From: Neurospora intermedia
Taxonomy: Eukaryota; Ascomycota; Sordariomycetes; Sordariales; Sordariaceae
Assembly: GCA_037102815.1 (NCBI GenBank)
Contig: BTPP01000001.1
Coordinates: 5,977,001-6,041,000, forward strand
Length of the DNA stretch: 64,000 bases
Reading direction: 5' to 3'
This document shows positions 1-9,847 of this stretch, piece after piece. The notes beneath the pieces are model-generated. The model had not been told where the DNA came from and did no database searches. It saw only the letters and a program-made list of their open reading frames with translations. The translations under genes were made by a program, and so were the position numbers. How positions within the stretch are numbered: the first letter of the stretch is position 1; each line of letters starts with the position of its first letter.

Positions 1-754
1 GAATCCCGGACAGACAAGAGAAACAGTTCTGCGATATGCCCGGGTCCATCAGCGAATGAAAGACGCAGTTGATGTTGACCAGCAGCTGAAAGCGGGCACT
101 TTTTCCGCTTCCCTTCGTTGCTACCCGTGCGAGCCGTGCTACCAAGACCCCATACACAGGGTTAGGGTCAGACTGTGGAGGTTACATAGTACGTACTCCA
201 CTGGTTAACCCCACGCGGGGGAGCTGGAATCCTAGGTAGACCCCAGAACAGACCTAGCGGGAGCGGGAACCCCAAGGGAAGCCCACCTCCAGGGTGGTCT
301 TCCTTCAGTTCTTGTCCATCTTGCCCCTACATGTACATTACGACAACTCGCCCCTTACGCAGTAGAGACCTCAGCAGTCTTCCCGTCACCTTTGTCGAGT
401 ACAACGCCATTGATTCGCCCAAGATGTTCGTCTACACAAACCTGACCTGCCTACCAACTTGAGGTTCCCCTCTCTTGTGCATCAATCTGCTGCGTGACAA
501 CAACGATGGCGAATCCACCTGCTAATGCACGTATCTCCGAGGTAAGAAAGAGACATAGCGCAATGTGGGAGATGGACATGATGGGACGGATCGCGATCTT
601 AGCTTCAGCTCCAGCTGTTCAGTTTTTACCCCTCAGCGTCAGAGCTTCGTAACAAAACCACGACAGTCGACCGGCCTGCTTTTTCACCCAAACATCCAAC
701 ACTTGTCACAACAACAACAACCATCAACGGACGGACGGCCACCAAGCTCTCAAG
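1..754. other. Upstream flank and leader of the fluG-type gene
   Basis: No gene is supported here. The stretch probably holds the promoter and 5' leader of the gene that starts at 755. An upstream ATG at 506 opens 12 codons that run into a GTAAGA donor at 542, and CTCAAG just before 755 could act as an acceptor. Splicing 542-754 would add 12 residues in frame to the product. No good branch site was seen, so this is only a possibility. Confidence 0.4.
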
Positions 755-3503
755 ATGAACACAGCCTGGGTTGGTGCTCGCTCGTCGGCGACACCCTCAC
801 AACTTGACGCTCTTGCTCGTGCCATCCGCATCACGCCCATTATCGACCACCATGCCCATCCTCTGCTGAAGCTCGAAGCCCTCGCCAAACACCCCCTCCT
901 GTCCATCACCTCCGAGGCACACAATGGAGATGGTGTTCACTCCGCCATCCACTCACTCCCCCATCTGCGTGCCGTCCGACAGCTGTCTGGAATGCTCAAC
1001 TGCAACAACACATGGGAGGATGTCGTTGCCGCCATTGAGCAGAAGCGCATCGATTCTCCCTTGGAATGGACCGCCCAGTGTCTGGACGGCATTGAGACAT
1101 TGCTCCTCGACGACGGTCTCGACGACGGCGATGATGCCCAGGACATGGTCTGGCACAATGACTATACCCGCTCCGAGTGCAAGCGAATTGTGCGTATCGA
1201 AAAGGTGGCTGCCGATATCATCAAGAGGATTGGAAAGACCTGTGATGCTTCCCCTAGGACGGGCAAGGATGTCTTGAACGATGCCTACGACGATTGGATT
1301 GGCGAGTTCGACACCATCATCAACGAAGCCATTGACGATCCCAATGTGGTGGCCTTCAAGTCCGTCATCTGCTACCGTACCGGCTTGCAAGTCGCCAGCA
1401 CCGTCAACGAGGTCGAAGCTCGTGCTGCCTTTGCCGACATTATTTCCAACTTTGCCCTATTGGACTTTACCAAGCTACAAGAGCCCTCTCTCAACGACTT
1501 GGTCGTCCACCGTACGGCCATGTTGATCCGCGATAGTCCATCCAAGCAGAAGAAGCCTATTCAGTTCCATACCGGCTTGGGCGACAATGACGTGATACTT
1601 GCCAAGTCATCCCCAGCCCATCTGCAGAACTTCATCCGCGCCTACCCAACTGTGCCCATTGTGCTCCTTCATGCGGGATATCCCTTTATGAGAGAAATGG
1701 CTTACCTTGCCACTGTGTATGAGCACGTTTATGCGGATATCGGCGAGGTCTTCCCATGTGTTAGCGAAGATGGCCAGGAGCAGGTCTTACGACAGATCCT
1801 CGAGCTTTGCCCCTGGTCAAAGATCTTGTGGAGTACAGATGGTCACTGGTTCCCCGAGACCTACCTGCTTGCCGTCACCCAGATGCGTGAGGTGTTTACA
1901 AATGTGAGTTGGACAAATGTAGCGGCAGAAGACCAAGGCTAATAATAACTACCAGGTACTGACTAACTACGTCCGCAAAGGCCACATTGGCTACAAAGCC
2001 GCCATCGACCTCGCCCAGGACATCCTTTTCCGAAACTCCAACAAGCTCTACCATCTTGATATAGACTTTATGGAGCTCGACGAAGAGCCCGGTGCAGAGG
2101 TCGGACCCTACGCAAGCGACCTTGAGCTTTTCCAACTCTTCCTCAAGGACCAACCGCCTCCTGACTTTGTCCGTATATGCTGGAATGACTACACTGCAAC
2201 CCCGCGGATGCGCATGATCCCCTTCCGCAAGTTCAAGACCTTGCTTGACCAAGGCCAGCCAACCGATATTTCCATCGCAAAAGCCGTGTTTGGTCTCATT
2301 CAGAACGACCATCTTGTTCCGTCCATCGCTCCTATTGGAGAGTATCGCCTGCACCCGGACTTTTCTTCGCTCCGCCCTGGTCCTACCGAGGGACATGTGA
2401 GCATGTATGGCGAGTTCCGGGAGAAGTCCGGTGCCCCTGTTGCCCTGTGTCCCCGGTCACTACTGCAGAAGGCCGTTGACTTGGGCGCTCAGAACGGATT
2501 AACCTTCTTGCTTGGATTCGAGATTGAGTTCCTTCTGCTCGAAAGAGTAGAGGGTGCCGATACCTCGGCAACCCTGTCTTTGAACTCTTTGAATCCGTTT
2601 AAACACCGCCCAGCAGAAGCCTCGGGTCGTTTCAGCACCTTGGTCACTGATGGTCACGCCTGGTCTGTGTCTCGCTACTTTGCCGACCCCAAGGTGGCCA
2701 ACCTCTTGCGCGACATAGTTCATACTCTCGACTCAATGGGCATCTACGTCGAGCAAATCCATGCCGAGTCCGCAACGGGCCAGTTCGAGCTCATTCTTCC
2801 TCCTTACCCGCCCATCCAAGCCGTCGACACCCTCCTCCACACCCGCGATGTCATGTTTGCCCTCGCCACCGCTGCCGGCTACAAAGTCACTCTCCATCCC
2901 AAACCCTTCCCAACCGCATGCGGCACCGCCTCTCACACGCACATGAGCATTTCCTCACCCGGCGGCGACAAACCTGAAGTGTACGAACCCTTCTATGCTG
3001 GCATCCTCAAGCATCTTCGCGCCATTACCGCCTTCACCTACTCCAACCCCGCCTCCTTCGAACGCCTCAAAGACGGTGCCTGGGCCGGTGGCCGCTGGGT
3101 AACCTGGGGCACTCAGAATCGAGAGACCCCTCTCCGCAAAATCGAGGGCTCACACTGGGAGTTGAAAGCCATGGACGGCTTAGCCAACCCTTACCTCGCC
3201 ATGGCTGCCGTGCTACTGTCTGGTATCCACGGGTACATGGAAAGGGAGAAGTTAATCTGGGGAGACTGCGAGATTGATCCCGCGAAACTGACGCCAAACG
3301 ATCGAGCGGAGTTGGAGGTGACGGACATGTTGCCTGCTAGCGTGGAGGAGGCATTGACGGCGCTGAAAGGGGATGAGAAGCTTGTAGAGTTTCTCGGACC
3401 GGAGGTGGTGGAGAGATACTGTGCTGTCAAGGAATTTGAGATGGCTTTCTTGGCGGAGATGGGAGAGGAGGAGAGGAGGAACTGGATTATGGAGAGGTAT
3501 TAG
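755..3503 (+). CDS. fluG: FluG-type amidohydrolase/glutamine synthetase-like fusion protein
   Basis: Two exons, 755-1903 and 1956-3503, encode 898 aa. The 52-nt intron has GTGAGT, a CTAAT branch and CAG, and joins in phase 0. The N-terminal half (about residues 25-380) looks like an amidohydrolase_2 domain, with a metal-binding HAH at residues 33-35, a HAGYPF segment and a TDGHWFPE segment near the intron. The C-terminal half (about 420-898) is a class I glutamine synthetase-like catalytic domain, with FEIEF near residue 570, SHTHMS, NRETPLR and a HWELKAMDGLANPYLA-like end. This order and length match Aspergillus FluG, which is needed for conidiation and is linked to a diffusible signal. The actual reaction is not known, and ordinary glutamine synthesis is not implied. 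The gene is convergent with the invertase gene. Symbol by homology only. Confidence 0.9.
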
Positions 3504-4406
3504 GGGATCTTCTAAGTTTACGGGAGGCGATGGTTGTTGTGTAGCCTACTGTGCAACCAGAACATGTATCTCTCGGGAGTAGCGGAAGAATGCATTGAGA
3601 AAAAAAAAAAAAAAAACCAGCCCGAAAGAGGCTTCAAATACTGGAACGTTGCCAAAATATCGAATGTGACAACAGCGGAATTAAGGTGGATTATCACCGT
3701 CACGCACACACAAACGTTGTGGCACTTGAGGCAAGTCCTTTTTCAAGTATCTCATCTCTTTGTTGAAAATTCAGCTCGTGAAATACCACTTGCGAGGTAG
3801 AATTAGTTTTTTTTTGGCCAAACTAGGTTACACGGTATAATCAGTGCAGATCATGGCCAACAACTACGAAATCCAAACATACACCATGTTTCCATCCCCA
3901 GCGTGAATAAACCTAATCAGATTCCTCAAACGACCACTGACCTCCGCCTATCAGGTCACTCCATTCCTTCCACCCAGCACATCCCCACGAAGCCCAATCG
4001 CTCCATGCCAAACTGCCCTGTACATTGGGGATTACCTCCCCTCCCCAGGTTATCTATTCTTGACGAAGATTTCCACACTGGCCCTGATAGAACCACGAAC
4101 GGTAGTCAACGGCATCATAGCACAAACACCAAAACGTACACGGTAGCACTCATCTCTTTTTCATTATTCTGGGGTAGAAATTCAGAAGTATGTATAATTT
4201 CAAGCATATGACACTTCACTCCATATACAGATATGTGCCCATCATTGACATACGTCTAATCATATTCATACATCATTACGTAACAGCTAATAAGCTACAA
4301 GAGAACATTAAGATAACAACCCGGCCGGCTCTTTTCCCAAAACCTTTCACACACCCCCCGTCCGTCCGTCTACATTATATACATTTCTTTTTATAATTCT
4401 TTTTTT
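3504..4406. other. Convergent intergenic region between fluG-type gene and invertase
   Basis: This holds the 3' untranslated ends of two convergent genes. A run of about 18 A lies at 3600-3617, and AT-rich 3'-end-like sequence precedes the invertase stop. No coding region is supported. Confidence 0.6.
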
Positions 4407-6494
4407 TTATTCCCAAGCAGATCCCATCGGCGTCAAAACAATATCGTCAAAGACGGTCTTCTTGTCTCCCTCGCTGGTGATCCTAATGTTCTTGGACTCC
4501 TGGTAGCGCGGGAACACCCTGACAGTCATGGCGGTTCCATCGCCCACAAACACCTCGATGCTCGAGCGATCAATCAGGATGTCGAACGACAGACGGTCGT
4601 CAGCCGGCTTGGCAATGGTGGCAGTCCAAGTACCAGCCTGACCGTATCCGGCGTTTGTAGTGTCGATGGTCAACGACCGGTTGGCAAAGTTGTAAACAAG
4701 CGAAGTAGACTCGGCACCGGAAGCGAACAGCTCAATGGTGAAAGCCGGCGCATCGCTAGCGGCCAAGTCGACAGTAGCCTGCAGGCGCGCCGTGTCTGTG
4801 AACCCAACCTCGTAGGTTCCAAAGACGTCCGTCTGACCGAGCGACTTGGCGGGACCGCTCGCCAAGAGGGACACTTCCTCGACGGGCTTCTGGCCAAGTC
4901 CGCCGTCTTCGCGGATGAAGAGCTCGCGCATGATGGACTGCGTGCCGGCCCAGCCGTTGACCCTGCTAGGCCACTTGGTCGTGTTCCAGTTGTTGATCCA
5001 GGTCACAGCCAGGTTACGACCGGCGTCGTCGACGAACCACTGCGTCGCGTAGCTGTCCGGGCCAGAGTCGAAGAGACCCAGCTTCTCGGAAACAAAAGTG
5101 GTGCCGTTGAAGGAGCCGACTTCGTACCACCCCTTGAACCCCTTGTCTTGGCCGTAGAAGAGCACCCACTTGTCGTCGATGGGGAAGAAGTTGGGGCACT
5201 CCCACATGATGCCGCGGCTGCCGTCGCCTTGGTGGAGAACGCCGACGTACTCCCATGAGAGAAGCTCGGAGGAGGACGGGCCGGTGGACTTGTAGAGTTG
5301 CACGTTGCCGGTGTGGCCGTCGCCGGAACCGACGACCATCTTCCAGTTGTTGGCGGTGGGGTCCCAGAAGACCTTGGGGTCACGGAATCCGGCGGAAGCG
5401 CTGGCAGGCGCCTCGGCCACGATGGGGTTGCCGCTGTAGAGGTCGAAGTGGATGCCGTCGGAGCTGACGGCCGAGGAGACGACTTCGGGCACGGCGTGCG
5501 GGTGGTAGGTGACGTTGGTGGCGTCGGTGTAGATGAGTTGCAGCGCACCCGTGTCTTGGTTCTTGACGGCGCTGCCGGTGTAGCGACCGCTGGTGTCCTG
5601 CGTGTTGTTGACATACGGCGGGGTCAGGGCAACGGGCAGGTCCCGCCAGTGTACGGCGTCAGTGCTCTCGGCGTGCGACCAGTACATGGGACCCCAGAGA
5701 GGGGCGACGGGGTTGTACTGGTTGAAGAGGTGGTATTTGCCGCCCCATTGGATCAGACCGGCAGGGTCGTTGATCCAGCCCTGGTAAGGGGTGTAGTGAT
5801 ATTGCGGACGGGTCGGGTCAACTGCGTAGCGGGAGGCAGCGGAGAGAGCGGTCAGGTTCTTGGAGGAGGTGGGCTGATTGCTCTGGCCAAGGATGTTGAA
5901 GGTGTGGGGGCCGTCCTTGAGGGCGTCGCAGCCGGTTCGGACGTCGTCCAAGCTGATGTGGCCAGTGGTGCTGGTATCGACTACAACCATGTAGACGTTC
6001 TGGCCGGCGTAGGCACTGGTGTCCCAGACGATGCGGATGAGGGCCTCGTCGTTGGTGGCGGTCTGGCTGAACAGGAGGGTGCCGTCTTTCTCCAGGACAA
6101 GTCCCACGTAGAGATTGGCGGGATCATAGTTGCCGCCGATCAGGAAACTCATGACGGAGCTTGCCTTGAAGGTGCTGGAGCGGAGTGTCCCAGTGGCGGC
6201 TTCGCCATCTTGCAGATTTGTCGAGAGGAACTGCTTGCCGACTTGCTGCGAGGAGGCAGCTGTGGTGACAGAGGATTTGCCAAAGGCTGTTCCATTAACG
6301 ACTGTCCAGCCCGACAGGTCACCAGTCTCGAAGCTCGGGTTCTGGGGGCCTGGGTATTGATGCTTTTGACATTCTTGTGTGCGAGGCAGGACGGAAGCCG
6401 TGGTACCATCGGGGAGGACCGATGCTAACGACAGCAAGCCAACAAGGGCGTTTTTATATTGTGTTGTTTTTGTCATGTTTGGAAGAAGGGGCAC
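4407..6494 (-). CDS. inv: Secreted invertase (beta-fructofuranosidase), GH32
   Basis: A single-exon 695-aa protein. The N-terminus has a hydrophobic stretch (about residues 15-34) expected of a signal peptide. A second in-frame Met at residue 7 may be the true start. Residues about 50-190 resemble a carbohydrate-binding, galactose-binding-like module (NPSFETGDLSGW to ISLDDV). The five-bladed GH32 catalytic domain follows, with WINDPAG (nucleophile D243), FRDPK (stabiliser D372) and WECPN (acid/base E432), then a C-terminal beta-sandwich. All three catalytic residues are present. The enzyme should hydrolyse sucrose and terminal fructosides outside the cell. From memory, N. crassa inv encodes such a secreted enzyme. 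An inulinase or other exo-fructanase of the same family cannot be excluded by sequence alone. Confidence 0.93.
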   Translation of the reverse strand: MPLLPNMTKTTQYKNALVGLLSLASVLPDGTTASVLPRTQECQKHQYPGPQNPSFETGDLSGWTVVNGTAFGKSSVTTAASSQQVGKQFLSTNLQDGEAATGTLRSSTFKASSVMSFLIGGNYDPANLYVGLVLEKDGTLLFSQTATNDEALIRIVWDTSAYAGQNVYMVVVDTSTTGHISLDDVRTGCDALKDGPHTFNILGQSNQPTSSKNLTALSAASRYAVDPTRPQYHYTPYQGWINDPAGLIQWGGKYHLFNQYNPVAPLWGPMYWSHAESTDAVHWRDLPVALTPPYVNNTQDTSGRYTGSAVKNQDTGALQLIYTDATNVTYHPHAVPEVVSSAVSSDGIHFDLYSGNPIVAEAPASASAGFRDPKVFWDPTANNWKMVVGSGDGHTGNVQLYKSTGPSSSELLSWEYVGVLHQGDGSRGIMWECPNFFPIDDKWVLFYGQDKGFKGWYEVGSFNGTTFVSEKLGLFDSGPDSYATQWFVDDAGRNLAVTWINNWNTTKWPSRVNGWAGTQSIMRELFIREDGGLGQKPVEEVSLLASGPAKSLGQTDVFGTYEVGFTDTARLQATVDLAASDAPAFTIELFASGAESTSLVYNFANRSLTIDTTNAGYGQAGTWTATIAKPADDRLSFDILIDRSSIEVFVGDGTAMTVRVFPRYQESKNIRITSEGDKKTVFDDIVLTPMGSAWE

Positions 6495-8923
6495 AAGACT
6501 CTAGAAAGATGGGAGAAAGAAGCTGCTATGGAGAGAGGGAGGTAAGACAGACGATCTTGATGAGGCGTTGAGCCTCACTTTAATAGTGAGATGGTCCCCC
6601 CGTGGGGAAGCTACAGAAAACGAGCTATGACGGATTCGATCCCAAGTCCGATCCCCATCCCAACTACTAGGTACTTGTCTGTCAACCCACGTTGTGTGCG
6701 GCGTTGCCCGTCATGGGCTAACCCTCATGAGCCTGGCGCTGTCTCTCCTGATCGGGAAACCAAGTCACGACTAACATGGCTCGGCCAATGTTAGCGCGGA
6801 TGCCGATTGGCTTGATTGCCCGGTGTCGGCCCGGGGACAGCATCTTACCCCGAAGTCTCTCCGTCTCTTCCCCACACCGCTGAGTCCTCGCTTACATACT
6901 GTCAGCGATGCTGCGGTACCTTTGTCCATCCATCGGTGAGTTCGAAGTACATACTCAAGTTACGACTGGTGACTAAGGGATATTTTGAGGACTGGTTCTT
7001 TTGGTCCTCTGTGGCAGTCCCGTGTACACTACAAAAAAGGGGCCAAAAAGGGGGGAAAAAGAAAACAAACCAAAAAGAAAAACTCTTCAGAAAAAGAAGA
7101 TGTACACTAAGAAACATCCACAGAAAGAGTAGCGATCATCATAAACAGTTGTCACTCTCAAGAGTCTTGGGGGTTCTTGGAGGCTCAGCCAAGGGACCGA
7201 ACAAGCGCCGAAAAATCCACAAAAATCAGCTTGGTCGACGACGGTAAACGAAGCCGAAAGGTTGCGCTTCCAGTGCAAAAATGTTTCTCAAATTCCATTG
7301 CCGTGGTCCGCAGCTAGTCTTAGCGTGGTAAAATGCGGGCAGAAAGTGGAGGAAGGCGGGGCCCCAGAATGGGGTTGCGGGGATTTTGTTTCTCGAAGGG
7401 TGGCTGGAACGTTGGCTGATGTAACCAATGAAGTGTGATTCCAAGGCTGGTCCGTGCACAAGCCCGGATATATCCAATCAACTTTAACAGAATCCAATAC
7501 ATTGGCTGTAAATGACAAATGGCCAAGTTCACGTATGTACTGACTTCCATTGCCCTCACTTGTGTGTGTGTGTGTGTGTGTCTGCGTGTGAAAAACTCGG
7601 CGGGCATGGGCCAGATAGGGGCTTTAAGAGAATACGAAGAAAAACTACTCTACCTAACAATGACAACAAAATCAAGCATCGGTGTGCTTACCGTAGTGCG
7701 TATACCTTCACTTATGGTACTGTAGAGGCGAGAAGTCTGGACTTTGGCAGTGGTGTGGTCCGTCAGGGGGTGGTGGACATGTGACCACAAAACGCTTTGC
7801 CCAGGGTGCAGGACCCACCAACAGGCTTACCGTACAAAAGTGTACGCTACCAAACTACTGCCCTGGCAGTAGGCTTGCACAAGCCATCGGTGTTGTGTAA
7901 TGTATACTACACTACATACGGAAGCCCAAAACGTGATGTGGTAGCATTCATCAAAAAGTCGGTTTGAGAGAAAAAGGAAGCTAACAACTGAACTCATGGG
8001 CGCCCCTGTTAAGGGACCAGTCTAATTGCCCGAAGATTCCGAATCCACGTGACCCCCAGAGCAAAGCTCCGTCCTCGGAACCGAACTGCCTCCACCACGA
8101 ACTTTCCACTCTTCGGTAGTTGTGAATAGCCTCATGTTCGTCCTTTCCTTACCTATATAACGTAACTTTCTCCCCAATGTCCATTTCTACCCATTCATGC
8201 TTCTTCAACTCTTTAAACGGTGTCACATCCACTTCTTCACTGGCTGTTTCTGGCGACCACTCCGGCCTACCCCGATATTCCTATAATCAATATGCAACTT
8301 TCTCTTCACCCCTTTTTGTTGACATGGTCAACTTTATAAGACCATGATGTATGGCTACTGTGAACCACCTACGGTCCAACCCATGCTGGTTGAGACTTTG
8401 AATGTGTGTTGTCTCTGTTCCCCTCCCACACCCAGTCCCCAACCTCAAACCGTCTTCTGGGTTCTTCCTCATTCTCTCTCTCTTTCCTCTGCTCTTCCTC
8501 ATTCTCTCGTTTTATCCTCCGCTCTTCCTCCTTGGCTTGGTAGCAGAAGCCCGGGCCTTGCAGGTCCTGGTGACTGCGCTGGATAAGTAAGGTAGGCAAA
8601 TGCATTGAACTTGTAGTGCACAAGACGGCGTAGAGGAAAAAAGGGGGTAGGCAAAAGCGAGGATAATAGCGACGGAGATGGGGATAGCTTCAAATCAATG
8701 ACGGTAGAGATTGGCTGCGTGTCCATAATACATAAGTGGGAGATTTATCATGATGTGTTTGGCGGTGTCTTTTCTTTTTTTGGCAGATGTGGCACTTCTT
8801 GGCGGAGCAGCCGCCGCTGTCAAACAAAACAAAACAAAAGCCCCACAACGGACGGGACAGCGAGCCGAGTCTCACTTCTATGACAGCAAATGGTGGAGAC
8901 GAACATCCACTTTGGGATATAAT
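6495..8923. other. Divergent intergenic region: invertase promoter and upstream DNA
   Basis: No coding region is supported. The invertase promoter lies at the left end. Overlapping 6-bp palindromes sit at 6561-6590. GTGGGG near 6602 and CCGGGG near 6833 fit the short SYGGRG carbon-catabolite-repressor (CRE-1/CreA) consensus, which is too short to be significant alone. A (TG)10 repeat lies at 7561-7580. The rest, including ORFs at 7512-7784 and 8344-8586, has no recognisable protein character. Confidence 0.5.
7561..7580. repeat. (TG)10 microsatellite
   Basis: Ten uninterrupted TG dinucleotides, followed by imperfect continuation (TCTGCGTGTG). It lies in the non-coding region between the invertase gene and the 91-aa gene. 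Confidence 0.9.
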
Positions 8924-8999
8924 TGACGTCACTGACGTCATATTCAATCGAGATTCACTTCTGACAATTGTTCAGGAACAGCTTGAGGAAGGCATATAA
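8924..8999 (+). promoter_or_regulatory. Tandem CRE sites plus TATA-like box upstream of the 91-aa gene
   Basis: Two perfect palindromic CRE octamers, TGACGTCA, lie at 8924-8931 and 8933-8940, separated by one base. About 50 bp downstream is a TATA-like CATATAAG at 8992-8999, and the 91-aa coding region starts at 9220. TGACGTCA is the known site for ATF/CREB bZIP factors, including fungal Atf1/AtfA stress factors. The layout suggests a core promoter for the gene at 9220, possibly stress- or spore-linked. That last point is inference. Confidence 0.7.
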
Positions 9000-9153
9000 G
9001 AAACCACTTGATTGCTCTTCAAGGCCTTTTCTTTGACAGATCAAAACACATCAAACACTCTCAATTAAGCAGAAGCACCCAAGCCAAAACGCCAACGCGA
9101 AAAACAACCACATCAAAATCCCTTTTTCCCCGTGTAAACAAAAACCACCATCA

Positions 9154-9217
9154 GTAGGTTTCCTCCTTCTCGCCCATTTTGACAACTCCAGTGAAACACA
9201 TACTAACACCCACCCAG
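9154..9217 (+). other. Probable 5'-UTR intron of the 91-aa gene
   Basis: GTAGGT donor at 9154, a TACTAACAC branch-like site about 15 bases before the end, and CCCAG acceptor ending at 9217, directly before AAATG. Inferred from splice signals only. Confidence 0.55.
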
Positions 9218-9219
9218 AA

Positions 9220-9495
9220 ATGTCCAACGAGTCCAAGGCCGAGAAGATTGAGCGCGTCAAGGCCAACCTTCCCCTTCCCGAGGAGCCCCCCGTCGCCCCC
9301 GACTGGCAATCCGCTGACTCCCGCACCACCGACGTCGGCAGCGGCCGTATCTCTGGCGATGTTTCCAAGGGCGAGGGCGCCTCCGCTGGCCTCCGCGAGC
9401 CCGCGTCTACCGACACGACCAATGTCGACTTTTCCAAGGTTGGCAGGGAAGAGGCGCAGTACGTTGGCAAGGGCCAGAAGGAGTCCTCTTCGTAA
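9220..9495 (+). CDS. Small disordered conserved-type protein, 91 aa
   Basis: I do not recognise a named family, although the start (KAEKIERVKANLPLPEEPPVA) resembles short fungal hypothetical proteins I have seen. The 91-aa product is rich in charged residues, Gly, Ser and Pro, with no hydrophobic segment, and looks intrinsically disordered and soluble. Codon use is strongly C-ending, as in well-expressed Neurospora genes. A likely 5'-leader intron, 9154-9217, has GTAGGT, ACTAAC and CAG and ends two bases before the ATG. The gene sits behind a TATA-like box and tandem CRE sites. Together with the biased codons, this suggests an abundant, regulated, perhaps stress-related protein. Its function is unknown. 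Confidence 0.72.
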   Translation: MSNESKAEKIERVKANLPLPEEPPVAPDWQSADSRTTDVGSGRISGDVSKGEGASAGLREPASTDTTNVDFSKVGREEAQYVGKGQKESSS

Positions 9496-9847
9496 AAGAC
9501 ATCAAACAACACCAAAATCATACCACCTCTGGGAGGAATAGAAATTTATAGAAGAGCATTATGATGATGATGTGACGGATGTACGGGGAAGAATCACTCT
9601 GGAAGGATTCACGGACACCGGCGGATATTCATCATTGCACTACATGGCGTTTGTTGGGGATTTGAGAAATTTACGGTTACGAACGACGACATGACCTAGG
9701 ATTAGGATAGAATTGGGTGACGACACGCCTCTGGAAACGGGGTGGTCAGCCCGTTTGAATGTAAATGCATTAACACAAACATCTCTTCATATATTCAGAT
9801 TGTGATCCATCATTACGTCGTGTCATCGTGATAACTACCTCTTAGTA
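9496..9847. other. Convergent 3' region
   Basis: This is the 3' untranslated sequence of the 91-aa gene (+) and of the membrane-protein gene (-). It holds a short ATGATGATGATG run near 9559. Nothing else is seen. Confidence 0.5.

Noticed and set aside
5298-6428. 376-codon plus-strand ORF
   Set aside because: Antisense shadow of the invertase gene, which has intact catalytic motifs.
755-6494. Secondary-metabolite or sugar-use gene cluster
   Set aside because: The adjacent genes are functionally unrelated and convergent. No transporter or pathway regulator is nearby.
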